Shown here: positions 16,881-25,556 of the stretch, in pieces
Position numbering within the stretch: the stretch's first letter is position 1
Layout: each line of letters opens with the position of its first letter
NCBI GenBank assembly: GCA_013347225.1
Contig: CP054595.1
Location: 682,001 to 746,000, forward strand
Source of the DNA: Candidatus Accumulibacter similis
GTDB lineage: Bacteria > Pseudomonadota > Gammaproteobacteria > Burkholderiales > Rhodocyclaceae
Direction of reading: 5' to 3'
DNA length: 64,000 nt
Notes under the pieces: generated by a model
Told to the model about the DNA's origin: nothing
Database searches by the model: none
Seen by the model: the letters and a program-made list of their open reading frames with translations, nothing else
Translations under genes and position numbers: made by a program

Positions 16881-18056
16881 ATGAAGCAACCTCTCCACAG
16901 CTTCGCTTTGCGCTGCGTCAACCTCGGCAAGAGGTTTGCCGTGCAACGTGAGCAACGCGTCTGGCGCATACTCCTCGGCATGGATGGTCGCGAAAAGGGT
17001 CCGGTGATCGAGGCTTTGCGGGACATTTCGCTGACTGTTCCACGTGGGGAAATCGTCGGTATCCTTGGCCGGAACGGAGCAGGAAAGAGCACGCTGCTGC
17101 GTCTGCTCGGCCAGGTGTACACGCCGACGACGGGCCACATCGAGATCAACGGGCAGATTGGTGGCCTTTTCGAATTGGGAGGCATGGGCAATCCCAATCT
17201 CACCGGTCGCGAGTATGCCACCCGTTACTTGCGATTCATGGGTGTCGCCGGCGACTCTCTCCCGCCGGTTCTGGAAGAAATAGCCGATTTTTCCGAACTG
17301 GGCGACGCCTTCGATCAACGCATTCGAACCTATTCTTCGGGGATGGCGGCGCGTCTGTACTTCGCTGTAGCGACCGCGTACCAGCACGAAATCTACCTGA
17401 TCGACGAGTTGCTCTCGGTGGGAGACGAACACTTTCAGACAAAGTGCTGGCGCAGGATGCGGGAGCGTTTGCTGCGGGGCGCATCGGGCGTGCTGGTCAC
17501 CCACGACTGGACTGCCGTTGTCAAGCTCTGCGAGCAGGCATGCGTCATCGAAGAGGGTCGCTTCTCCTTCGTCGGCTCGAGTGATTCTGCGGTCGTCAAC
17601 TACCTCAAGTTGCCGATCCCGAAGGCCGGGACGGCACGATTCCCGGAATCGACTCCGGCAGAGTTCGTCCTGCAATCCGGGAAAGACTCGTGCATCCGGC
17701 TCCCGGTTGAGATTTTGGCAGATACTGCGGTCGATTGTGCCATTTCAATCGAGATGTTGCGCGTCGGCATTGGCTGGGAAATCGTGATTCTTTCCGAATA
17801 CCACCCGATAGGTGACACGGCTGGAAGCTATAGCGCCAATTTCCGGATTGCGGCACTGCCTCTCGCGCCAGGCAAGTATTCCCTGAACATCTTCTTGACC
17901 CGGCGACCTCTGGATGGAGAGCGGCAGCGGGTGGGTCTGGACTGCAGATCGTGGACCTATGGCAATGGGTTGACATTGCGTGTTGAGGGCAACCCTTTTC
18001 CGGCGGCAGTCAGGCTGCCGTTTGCTTCGCGGTCGATCCCGGCGGAGGTTGCGTGA
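16881..18056 (+). CDS. polysaccharide ABC transporter ATP-binding protein, Wzt-like (copy 1)
   Basis: 391 residues. Nucleotide-binding domain: Walker A GRNGAGKST near residue 63, signature YSSGMAARL, Walker B IYLIDELLSVGD, H-loop VLVTHDW. The family-typical SVGDEHF motif marks the Wzt/TagH type. The last ~140 residues form an extra beta-rich domain, as in Wzt proteins that recognise the modified glycan end. The ATG at 16881 is chosen; upstream in-frame codons lie inside the previous gene. GTGA overlap with the second ATPase. It acts at the inner membrane with the permease at 19286. The C-terminal domain differs from that of copy 2. Confidence 0.93.
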   Translation: MKQPLHSFALRCVNLGKRFAVQREQRVWRILLGMDGREKGPVIEALRDISLTVPRGEIVGILGRNGAGKSTLLRLLGQVYTPTTGHIEINGQIGGLFELGGMGNPNLTGREYATRYLRFMGVAGDSLPPVLEEIADFSELGDAFDQRIRTYSSGMAARLYFAVATAYQHEIYLIDELLSVGDEHFQTKCWRRMRERLLRGASGVLVTHDWTAVVKLCEQACVIEEGRFSFVGSSDSAVVNYLKLPIPKAGTARFPESTPAEFVLQSGKDSCIRLPVEILADTAVDCAISIEMLRVGIGWEIVILSEYHPIGDTAGSYSANFRIAALPLAPGKYSLNIFLTRRPLDGERQRVGLDCRSWTYGNGLTLRVEGNPFPAAVRLPFASRSIPAEVA

Positions 18057-19267
18057 GCCTTTACGTGGAACTGTATCAGGTATCCAAGGTTTTCCCTGTC
18101 GGTGGCTCGGCGACTGGCGAGCTGGTCGCCGCGATGGCAGTCGATGGTGACCAGGAACCCGGTGGCGGCGGGAAGGTCGCCGTGGACAGGGTCACCCTTT
18201 CCATCACCGAGGGCGAGCGAATCGGTATAGTTGGACGCAATGGGGCCGGCAAGTCGACTCTCCTGCACATGATCGCAGGCATTTCGGAGCCAACAACCGG
18301 CAGCATTCGCATCGGCGGGAAGGTCACGTCGATCATGACCCTCGGAGTTGGCTTGCGCGACGACTTGAGTGGGCGGGAGAACATATACGTCGACGGGGAA
18401 ATCCAGGGAAAGTCGCGTACTGACGTGGACCGGGTAATCGATCAAGTCATCGAGTTTGCCGACCTCGGCCAGTTCATCGACTATCCGGTGCGCACCTATT
18501 CGACCGGGATGAAGGCCCGGCTCGCATTCGCCATGATTGCACACGTCGACCCAGAAATATTGATCATTGACGAGGCGCTCTCGGTGGGTGACGCGTCATT
18601 CTCGGTCAAGGCAACGGCCCGCATCCTCGAAATTTGCGCCCGGGGAAAGATCGTCATTCTCGTCTCCCATGGCATGCAGTCGGTGAGGGAAATCTGCAAT
18701 CGCTGCCTTTACATGAAGGATGGGCAGATTGTCATGGACGGTCGGCCGCAGGACGTGACGACGGCGTATATCGAGGAGGTTCGTGGTGAGGACGAGGCAG
18801 CGCTCCTGCAAAGATTCCGCGCCCACGTCGGCAACCGCTCGCGGCGGGCGGGAAGCCAGATTCGGCGAATCTGCTTGCTCTCGGGAAGCGACGATATTGG
18901 TTCGCAGCGGGTCGAGGCGCACGCTCGACTGCGGATTCGGGTTTTCGGCAGCCACTGCAGCGCCTCTGGGACCGCTGTCTGCCGTGTACGAATCGTACGG
19001 CTTGACGAATTGCTGGTCTTTCAACAGGATTTCCGGTTGGCGGATTATTCGTTTCACGATGGCGAGGTCGGCATCGAGATCGACTTCGATCCCCTTGCCC
19101 TGGGCGCTGCGATCTATCGCCTGGATGCAATGTTCCTCGAATGTGCAGCTGACGACTCCGAACCGTGCAGCGAACACTCGACGGTCTTCGAAGTCTTCAC
19201 GCTGACTCCGCCTGCGGGCGGAAGGCCGATGCTCTACTACCCTGTCACCGCCGCAGCGCAAACCTGA
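18053..19267 (+). CDS. polysaccharide ABC transporter ATP-binding protein, Wzt-like (copy 2)
   Basis: 404 residues from a GTG start overlapping the previous stop. Walker A GRNGAGKST near residue 61, signature YSTGMKARL, Walker B ILIIDEALSVGD, H-loop LVSHGM. An insertion rich in Gly (residues ~20-40) precedes the Walker A, and a ~150-residue C-terminal domain follows the ATPase. This copy has the more canonical Walker B. With copy 1 and a single permease, the simplest model is a heterodimeric ATPase pair; the alternative is that one copy serves a permease outside the window or has a regulatory role. Confidence 0.93.
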   Translation: MSLYVELYQVSKVFPVGGSATGELVAAMAVDGDQEPGGGGKVAVDRVTLSITEGERIGIVGRNGAGKSTLLHMIAGISEPTTGSIRIGGKVTSIMTLGVGLRDDLSGRENIYVDGEIQGKSRTDVDRVIDQVIEFADLGQFIDYPVRTYSTGMKARLAFAMIAHVDPEILIIDEALSVGDASFSVKATARILEICARGKIVILVSHGMQSVREICNRCLYMKDGQIVMDGRPQDVTTAYIEEVRGEDEAALLQRFRAHVGNRSRRAGSQIRRICLLSGSDDIGSQRVEAHARLRIRVFGSHCSASGTAVCRVRIVRLDELLVFQQDFRLADYSFHDGEVGIEIDFDPLALGAAIYRLDAMFLECAADDSEPCSEHSTVFEVFTLTPPAGGRPMLYYPVTAAAQT

Positions 19268-19285
19268 CCCCAGGAGAAGTTCCCC

Positions 19286-20071
19286 TTGTTCGGATTCAAT
19301 CGATACGATCTCCGGCTGCTCATCAACCTCTTCAAGATGAATGTGCGCGACCGCTACCTCGGATCTTCGCTGGGCAGCTTTTGGGCCATATCCAATCCAC
19401 TCTTCATGCTCGCCCTCTACACATACATCTTCGGGTTCGTCTTCAAGGTGAAGCTCCCAGGCGCCGAGACGACTCTTGCTTACGTCATCTGGCTCATCAG
19501 CGGTTACGGCCCTTGGATTGCGACCACCGAGGCGATCATGGGGGCTGCCAATTCCGTGGTTGGCGCATCCGGCCTCGTCAAGAACATGGCGTTCAAGACA
19601 GAACTCCTGCCGATTGCCGGCGCGCTGGTGGGGGCCATCAATCTGGCAGTCAGCTTTGTGTTCTTGCTCCTGCTGTTGGCTTGGGCTGGAACGCCGGTTA
19701 CTGCGCACGTCATTCTTCTCCCCGTCGTGATGTTGCTGCAGTTTTTTTGGATAATTGCTGTCGGCATCTGGCTGTCGGCCATTGCTGTATTCGTGCGCGA
19801 CGTCCTGCAGATTCTGCCCACCTTGCTCACTGCGATCATGTTCATGACGCCGATCTTCTACCCCTTCGAGAGCATGCCGACGATCATTCAGAAAATCTCG
19901 CTGGCGAATCCTTTCTATCAGATTTCCGAGGCATACCGGTCCATTTTGATTGGCAACGCATTTCCAAGCTGGCCTGGCCTCCTGTTCGTGGCCACCATCT
20001 CCTGGGTGATATTGCATTTCGGGCTCGCGGCATTTCGGCGTGCGAAGGGTTCCTTTGATTCGGCGATATAG
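19286..20071 (+). CDS. polysaccharide ABC transporter permease, Wzm-like
   Basis: 261 residues, about six hydrophobic segments, start TTG (19286) behind AGGAGAAG. The N-terminal block with MNVRDRYLGSSLGSFWAISNP is the amphipathic interface helix typical of ABC-2 exporters of O-antigen/capsule; the MFMTPIFYPFESMP loop and the YRSILIG region near the C-terminus are family hallmarks. Forms the inner-membrane channel for the polysaccharide or its lipid-linked form, powered by the Wzt-like ATPases directly upstream. The TTG start may keep its expression low. Confidence 0.93.
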   Translation: MFGFNRYDLRLLINLFKMNVRDRYLGSSLGSFWAISNPLFMLALYTYIFGFVFKVKLPGAETTLAYVIWLISGYGPWIATTEAIMGAANSVVGASGLVKNMAFKTELLPIAGALVGAINLAVSFVFLLLLLAWAGTPVTAHVILLPVVMLLQFFWIIAVGIWLSAIAVFVRDVLQILPTLLTAIMFMTPIFYPFESMPTIIQKISLANPFYQISEAYRSILIGNAFPSWPGLLFVATISWVILHFGLAAFRRAKGSFDSAI

Positions 20072-20073
20072 AG

Positions 20074-22740
20074 ATGAAAACGCCATATTGTGACGCCGCG
20101 ACTTCGACAGTTCAGTTCGATGCCGTACTGTTCCTGACATGGTCGGATTGGGAAACCGAGCCTAGAAGCAACCGCTATCATTACGCGTCGCGGTTTGCGC
20201 GGCATGTTCCCGTACTGTTTGTCCAGAATCAACGCGAAGTCGGGGAAAAGATCAGGGTTGCTGCCTCGGAGCTTGATCACGTTGATCTGGTCAGTGTCAG
20301 CGCGCCAGTCCAGGCGAATCAGATAGAGGAGATTCTGTCTCTCCTCAGACATAGAGGAATCAAGAGCCCGTTGCTGTGGATTTACGATTCCATAAACTAC
20401 GAGAACTTGATTTCCGCCCTGCCGAAGTCTCTTCGTGTCTATCATGCGACAGAAGACTACTTCACGTCGTCTTCGGCAATGCGCACCACTGCAGTTGTCC
20501 CGGACTCCATCCGACGGTTGGCTGGCAAGCTTGATCTTGTTGTTGCGGTGACCGAGCCCATCTTGGATGAAATCCGCAAGAGCTGCGGCTATACCGGTCC
20601 GGCCGTAGTGGCTCCGAACGGTTGCGACTTTGAGTTCTTTGCCCGGCTGGGCAACTCGGGGAGCGTCCCTGACCTGGAGCGGGGGCGCGTGGTGATCTAC
20701 CAGGGGGCGCTGAATGCACGCCTGGACTACGATCTCCTTCATGAAATTGCCTTGCTCTTGCCCGACTACCAGTTTCGTTTCGTCGGAAGGTGCGTTGAAT
20801 CTTCGGGAACGCGCAGGCTCCGCGAGCTTGAGAATGTAGGAATTATTGGCCCGATGTCACCAGAGGATTTTGGCAGGGAGATGTACCGGGCTTCCGTTGG
20901 CATCATCCCCTTTATTCAGGATGCGTGGATCCGAAATTCGCTTCCTCTCAAGACCTTCGAGTACGTAGCGTGTGGCTTGCCGGTCGTTTCTGTTCCCATT
21001 GAAGCTCTTGCCCCGCATGCGGCCGACGAACGTATCATCAAGTTTGCCTGCACCGCAGAGGAGTTTGCCGACGCCATACGGAGCGCTAGTGTGAGCCGGC
21101 ATGACCCGGCCGTGGTCCGTAACCGCAGCGAACTGGCACGGGCGAATTCCTACGATAGACGTTTCGAGCGTGTCCTAGAGGAGCTGAACTCGGTCTCTCG
21201 GCAGGCTCGCGACTCGGTTGTGCCATTGAATGTGGCGCTGCTGTTTGACCCCGCATCGTGTCACGTTGGGACAATTGAAGAGCATCTCCGGGCATTTCAG
21301 CGTTTTTCCTCGCATGATGTGACATTCCTTCCGGCGACGAACCTTTGGGGCGTAAGTTCCGCAATCGAAACCGTTGGCGCCATCGACTTCTCCATATTCG
21401 ACGTCGTCATCGTTCATTATTCGATTCGCGTCTCCAGGCCGCATCACCTGGTCGAGAATCTTGCCGCAGCACTGGAGTCTTTCCGCGGCCTCAAGGTGCT
21501 CTTCATTCAGGACGAGTATGAGTCGATTGAGTGCGCGAGGTCGTGGATGGATCGGTTGAACTTCGACCTGGTCTATACCTGTGTTCCCTTGGACCAGCGG
21601 GAAGATGTGTATCCCGCCTACAGATTTCCCGGAACGGACTTTCGTCCGACCCTCACCGGCTATGTTCCGGAAGCAAGGGGCATGGATCGCTTCGTGACGC
21701 CTCTCGGTGCCAGGCGCACAGCGATCGCTTATCGTGGCCGGAAGCTGCCGGAGATTTATGGTCAGCTGGGGCACGAGAAGTATCTGATTGGTACTGAGAT
21801 CAAGCGCCTTGCGGATGCTATCGGGCTGCCGGTCGATATCTCGTGCGAGGCTGAGGCGCGTATCTACGGCGAGGAATGGTACCGGTTTCTTGGTTCGGCA
21901 AGGGCAACACTTGGGACGGAAAGTGGTTCCAACGTGTTCGACGTTGACGGCTCGCTTGGTGCGCAGATCGACCGTCTCAAGGCCGGCGATCCGACAATGC
22001 CGTTCGGTGAGATCTGGAAAGCGGTTTTGGCGGAGCATGACGGCAAGATTCGCATGAACCAGATTTCGCCGAAGATCTTCGAGGCGATCCGCTTGCGCAC
22101 GGCACTCATACTTTTCGAGGGCGACTACTCGGGGGTGGTGAAGCCCGACCTGCACTACATTCCTCTCCGGAAGGACTTCGCCAACTTTGACGAGGTCGTC
22201 AGCAAGCTGCGGGACGACGGTCTCGTCCGGGAAATGACAGACCGGGCCTACGCTGATGTGATTCTTTCCGGGAAATACTCCTATCAGCATTTTATCGAAG
22301 GGGTCGATGACGATCTGCGGGCGCGTTGTCTGCGCAGGATGCCAAGAAGGCTCATGTACGGGGCTGTTCATGCGATCAACGATGACGGCGAACTGCACCC
22401 ATGTCTGCCGGCAGTCCCCTTGGGTCTGGCATGCGCTGCTGACGTGCTGGGGGGAGAGGCGTCCTTTCAGGGGATTCAGGAGAAAGTGGCATTGGCGGTA
22501 GCAACGGGGACTCTCGACGCGGAAGACGATCGGGAGAGAGCCTCGCAGGGACGGCGGAGCAAGGACTACGTTGTCAGACTGGGGAAGAGACTGGTGTTGC
22601 GATACGGAGTTCCGCCGCTCCAGAAACTACACTCCGCACTGGCACAACAGCCCATTGCTAACCACGTGGCACGACTCGTGTATTCGAGGATGCCGTCGAG
22701 CATCAGGTCGAAGATCAAGAAGGCCGTCAAGGGTGGCTAG
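20074..22740 (+). CDS. two-module glycosyltransferase: GT4-like plus CgeB-like module
   Basis: 888 residues. Module 1 (about 1-375) looks like a GT4 glycosyltransferase: ILDEIRKSCGY, VVAPNGCDFEFF, VVIYQGALNARLDYDLL, and LPLKTFEYVACGLPVVSVP at the nucleotide-sugar site. Module 2 (about 390-790) belongs to a CgeB-like group: FIQDEYES near residue 477, LTGYV near 528, IAYRGRKLPEIYG, FLGSARATLGTESGSNVFD, and FEGDYSGVVKP near 682. The same module recurs at the N-terminus of the next protein and in the protein at 29383. Probably a bifunctional sugar transferase in the cytoplasm; donors and acceptors unknown. No membrane segment seen. Confidence 0.83.
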   Translation: MKTPYCDAATSTVQFDAVLFLTWSDWETEPRSNRYHYASRFARHVPVLFVQNQREVGEKIRVAASELDHVDLVSVSAPVQANQIEEILSLLRHRGIKSPLLWIYDSINYENLISALPKSLRVYHATEDYFTSSSAMRTTAVVPDSIRRLAGKLDLVVAVTEPILDEIRKSCGYTGPAVVAPNGCDFEFFARLGNSGSVPDLERGRVVIYQGALNARLDYDLLHEIALLLPDYQFRFVGRCVESSGTRRLRELENVGIIGPMSPEDFGREMYRASVGIIPFIQDAWIRNSLPLKTFEYVACGLPVVSVPIEALAPHAADERIIKFACTAEEFADAIRSASVSRHDPAVVRNRSELARANSYDRRFERVLEELNSVSRQARDSVVPLNVALLFDPASCHVGTIEEHLRAFQRFSSHDVTFLPATNLWGVSSAIETVGAIDFSIFDVVIVHYSIRVSRPHHLVENLAAALESFRGLKVLFIQDEYESIECARSWMDRLNFDLVYTCVPLDQREDVYPAYRFPGTDFRPTLTGYVPEARGMDRFVTPLGARRTAIAYRGRKLPEIYGQLGHEKYLIGTEIKRLADAIGLPVDISCEAEARIYGEEWYRFLGSARATLGTESGSNVFDVDGSLGAQIDRLKAGDPTMPFGEIWKAVLAEHDGKIRMNQISPKIFEAIRLRTALILFEGDYSGVVKPDLHYIPLRKDFANFDEVVSKLRDDGLVREMTDRAYADVILSGKYSYQHFIEGVDDDLRARCLRRMPRRLMYGAVHAINDDGELHPCLPAVPLGLACAADVLGGEASFQGIQEKVALAVATGTLDAEDDRERASQGRRSKDYVVRLGKRLVLRYGVPPLQKLHSALAQQPIANHVARLVYSRMPSSIRSKIKKAVKGG

Positions 22741-22741
22741 C

Positions 22742-25555
22742 ATGCGGAGCGAGATGGCGAGGCACGGTTGCGAGTTTCAGCGGTTCATCAGCCGCAGGCC
22801 CGAAAGGGTACTGTTGGTAGGCTACTTCGACCCACGGGGGATCTCAACGGTGCCGGAGACGCTTGCCGCCATCCAGGGGCTTTCCTCGCTGACGGTAACC
22901 TGCCTGAACCTGTTCCACCACCGTTTTGATACCGGCAACCTCAGGTTGAATCCTCAGGTTGATCTCGATGCCTACGATGCTGTCGTTGTGCACAACTCGG
23001 CTTCCTATAATCCCGCCAATGTTGCTTCGCTGGATTCCTTGCTCGCCAGGAAGTTCGCTGATTTCGGTGGAGCTCGAGTGCTCTTCAAGCAGGATGAAAA
23101 CTATCGCTTCCGACATACCGCCGAAGTGATTGGTCGAATGAATTTCGACGTTGTGCTGACTTGCCTGCCTGATGGCGAACTGTCCAAGATCTATCCACGC
23201 AGCGTGGTGGGCAATGGGGTGCGGTTCGTCCGCATGCTGACGGGCTATGTGACGCCATCCTTGCGGACACGATTCCCGGCCTTCGCCGGGACGGCCGTGC
23301 GGCCGATCGATATTGGCTATCGTGGCTCCATTCAGCCCTTGGACTTTGGGCGACTGTGTTATGAGAAAAGGCAGATTGGAGAGGAGGTAAAGAGAAGGCT
23401 GGCTGGCAGGGGCCTCGCCATGGATATTTCGAGCCGTTGGGAGGACCGATTCGGTGGCGAGGCGTGGTTCGACTTTCTCACCCGCTGCAGCTGCATTCTT
23501 GGGGTCGAGTCGGGTGCCAGCATCTTCGATCTGGACGGCGATCTGGACCGAAGAGTTCAAGGGATTGTCCAGCGTCTCGGGCCAATCCGGGACGACTCCG
23601 CCTACTGCGAGGCTTTCTTGGATTCACTCCGTGATCTCGAAGGCAATGTGGCTTACAACCAAGTCTCGCCACGCCATTTCGAAGCGGCGGCCTGCGGCGC
23701 GCTGCAAATCATGTACCCGGGTGAGTACTCTGGAATCTTCCTCGCCGGTCGTCATTATATTGCTTTGGCGCGGGATTTTGCGGACTTGGATGACGTGCTG
23801 GAACGGGCCCGGGACCCTGTGGTTCGAAGAACGATCGTTGAGTGCGCTCTTGACGAGATCGTGATGAACCGGGACTACTGGATCGAATCCTTTGTGGCCC
23901 GGCTTGATGAGTGGATCCTGCTGTCTCTGGAAGAGAAGGGCCGGAAACGAAGGGAACGCGTTCTGGTGAAACACGATGCCCATCATGGTCTGCTGCTCGC
24001 GCCGCACCGTGCTCACCTGGACCCTCGCTTGCGATGGATTCTTGAAGGCGCAACGGGCGAAATGACGATCTCGCTCATGGGCCTGGAACTAGGTGGCGCG
24101 CCGGAGGTGTCCCCTCTCGCCGGTTTGGAAGGATTCCTCGGTGACCAGCCGCTTGTCGCGGCTGACGCCTCTTGGCTGACCTTGATCTCATCGATGGTGG
24201 GATCAGATCCCGCGGGGAATGCGGCACTGAGAGAACTGTTGGAACTCGAGCGTTCGCTTGCGTTGCCCACTGTTGCACTTTGCGAGCGTTATGGGGCGTC
24301 GACTTCCAGTGGGCGCTTGGACGACTTTCGCTGGTATCTGAAGTACCTTCTGGACGTGACGAGAAGTCTCGTGATGCCGGTGCTGTCATTGCGCGGGCTG
24401 CAATTCGTCGTGGCGGCCGACTTGCCCGCGCTACCAGCGGCCCTGATCCTCAAGGCAGTCCTGGGTACGAAGGTACTCTATGATGCTCACGAGTACTGGG
24501 CGGAGAACGATGGTCGAGCCGAGCCCTTCGAGATCGCATTCTGGCAGGGAGTCGAGCGGCGACTCGCGCCGCATGCCGACCTGCGCCAGGTTGTTTCTCC
24601 AGGCTTGGCAGAACTCTTGGGCGACGAGACCGGCTGTCACTTTGACGCGGTTCCGAATTGCACCCCAAAACGCGCGTTCCCGCTGCGCTCGGATTCGCCG
24701 CAGGCTTCCCCAGCGCAGCCCCGTACATCAAAGGTGAGGTTCCTCTTTCAGGGGCTATTGACCCCCGGGCGTGGACTCGAAGATCTCCTGCATGTGTGGA
24801 AGACGGTGCCGGATAATGCGCAGCTTTGCCTGCGTGGACCGGATGGAGACTTCAAGAACTCGCTGGTCAGGAAGGCTTCTGACCTCGGTCTCTCGAGAGA
24901 TGCTGTTGTGTTCTTGCCGCCGGTCGGCGAGGACGAACTGGTGAGCGAAGCGAGGGGGTTCGATGTGGGACTGATTCCTTATCCTCCTTCCAACACCAAC
25001 AATGCCAATTGCTGTCCCAACAAGATGTCTCAGTACATGGCGGCGGGGCTGGCGTTACTGGCCAACGATACGAATTACGTTCGCCAGATCGTGATGGCTG
25101 CCGAATGCGGTGTTGTCGTGGATTTTGGCAGAGCAGATCGTTTGCTTGCAGCGATACAGTTCCTTGCGTCCCATGATGCCGAGCGTACGGCCATGGCTGA
25201 GTCTGCTGAAAGGTACTTCCTCGCCGTCTTCAATTGGGAGTCCGTGAGCCACGTCATGTATCGCAGGTTGTTGGAACTCGTCGCGAACAAGCCGACGATG
25301 GGTCTGTCGAGCTGGGCGGTGGGTCCGTTTTCGGTTTATCGTGACCAAGGCGCCACAGCTGATGCCGCTGGGCGGCGTGCGGAGACCAGCGAGTTGTCGC
25401 CGTCTCCGGAGACTTCAACTGATCGGCGCGCGAACGGCGACTTCCAACATCTCATCCATCGGATTTCCCGAGCCGCCTGGCGGCGCCTGCCCGAGAGTCT
25501 TCGCAAGAGGCTTCGGCCGCTGAGGTCCAGGGCCGCAGGCGGCAGGAAGAGCTGA
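22742..25555 (+). CDS. two-module glycosyltransferase: CgeB-like module plus GT4
   Basis: 937 residues, starting one base after the previous stop. The order of modules is reversed relative to the upstream protein. Module 1 (about 15-420) has FKQDENYR near residue 115, LTGYVTPS, IDIGYRGSIQP, GVESGASIFD, and YPGEYSGIF near 326. Module 2 (about 470-860) is GT4: DAHEYWAEND near residue 580, RFLFQGLLTPGRGLEDLL, VGLIPYPPSN, and NKMSQYMAAGLALLAND. A charged ~70-residue tail ends with a basic region. Likely adds two different sugars or acts as one enzyme with an accessory domain. Confidence 0.83.
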   Translation: MRSEMARHGCEFQRFISRRPERVLLVGYFDPRGISTVPETLAAIQGLSSLTVTCLNLFHHRFDTGNLRLNPQVDLDAYDAVVVHNSASYNPANVASLDSLLARKFADFGGARVLFKQDENYRFRHTAEVIGRMNFDVVLTCLPDGELSKIYPRSVVGNGVRFVRMLTGYVTPSLRTRFPAFAGTAVRPIDIGYRGSIQPLDFGRLCYEKRQIGEEVKRRLAGRGLAMDISSRWEDRFGGEAWFDFLTRCSCILGVESGASIFDLDGDLDRRVQGIVQRLGPIRDDSAYCEAFLDSLRDLEGNVAYNQVSPRHFEAAACGALQIMYPGEYSGIFLAGRHYIALARDFADLDDVLERARDPVVRRTIVECALDEIVMNRDYWIESFVARLDEWILLSLEEKGRKRRERVLVKHDAHHGLLLAPHRAHLDPRLRWILEGATGEMTISLMGLELGGAPEVSPLAGLEGFLGDQPLVAADASWLTLISSMVGSDPAGNAALRELLELERSLALPTVALCERYGASTSSGRLDDFRWYLKYLLDVTRSLVMPVLSLRGLQFVVAADLPALPAALILKAVLGTKVLYDAHEYWAENDGRAEPFEIAFWQGVERRLAPHADLRQVVSPGLAELLGDETGCHFDAVPNCTPKRAFPLRSDSPQASPAQPRTSKVRFLFQGLLTPGRGLEDLLHVWKTVPDNAQLCLRGPDGDFKNSLVRKASDLGLSRDAVVFLPPVGEDELVSEARGFDVGLIPYPPSNTNNANCCPNKMSQYMAAGLALLANDTNYVRQIVMAAECGVVVDFGRADRLLAAIQFLASHDAERTAMAESAERYFLAVFNWESVSHVMYRRLLELVANKPTMGLSSWAVGPFSVYRDQGATADAAGRRAETSELSPSPETSTDRRANGDFQHLIHRISRAAWRRLPESLRKRLRPLRSRAAGGRKS

Positions 25556-25556
25556 C

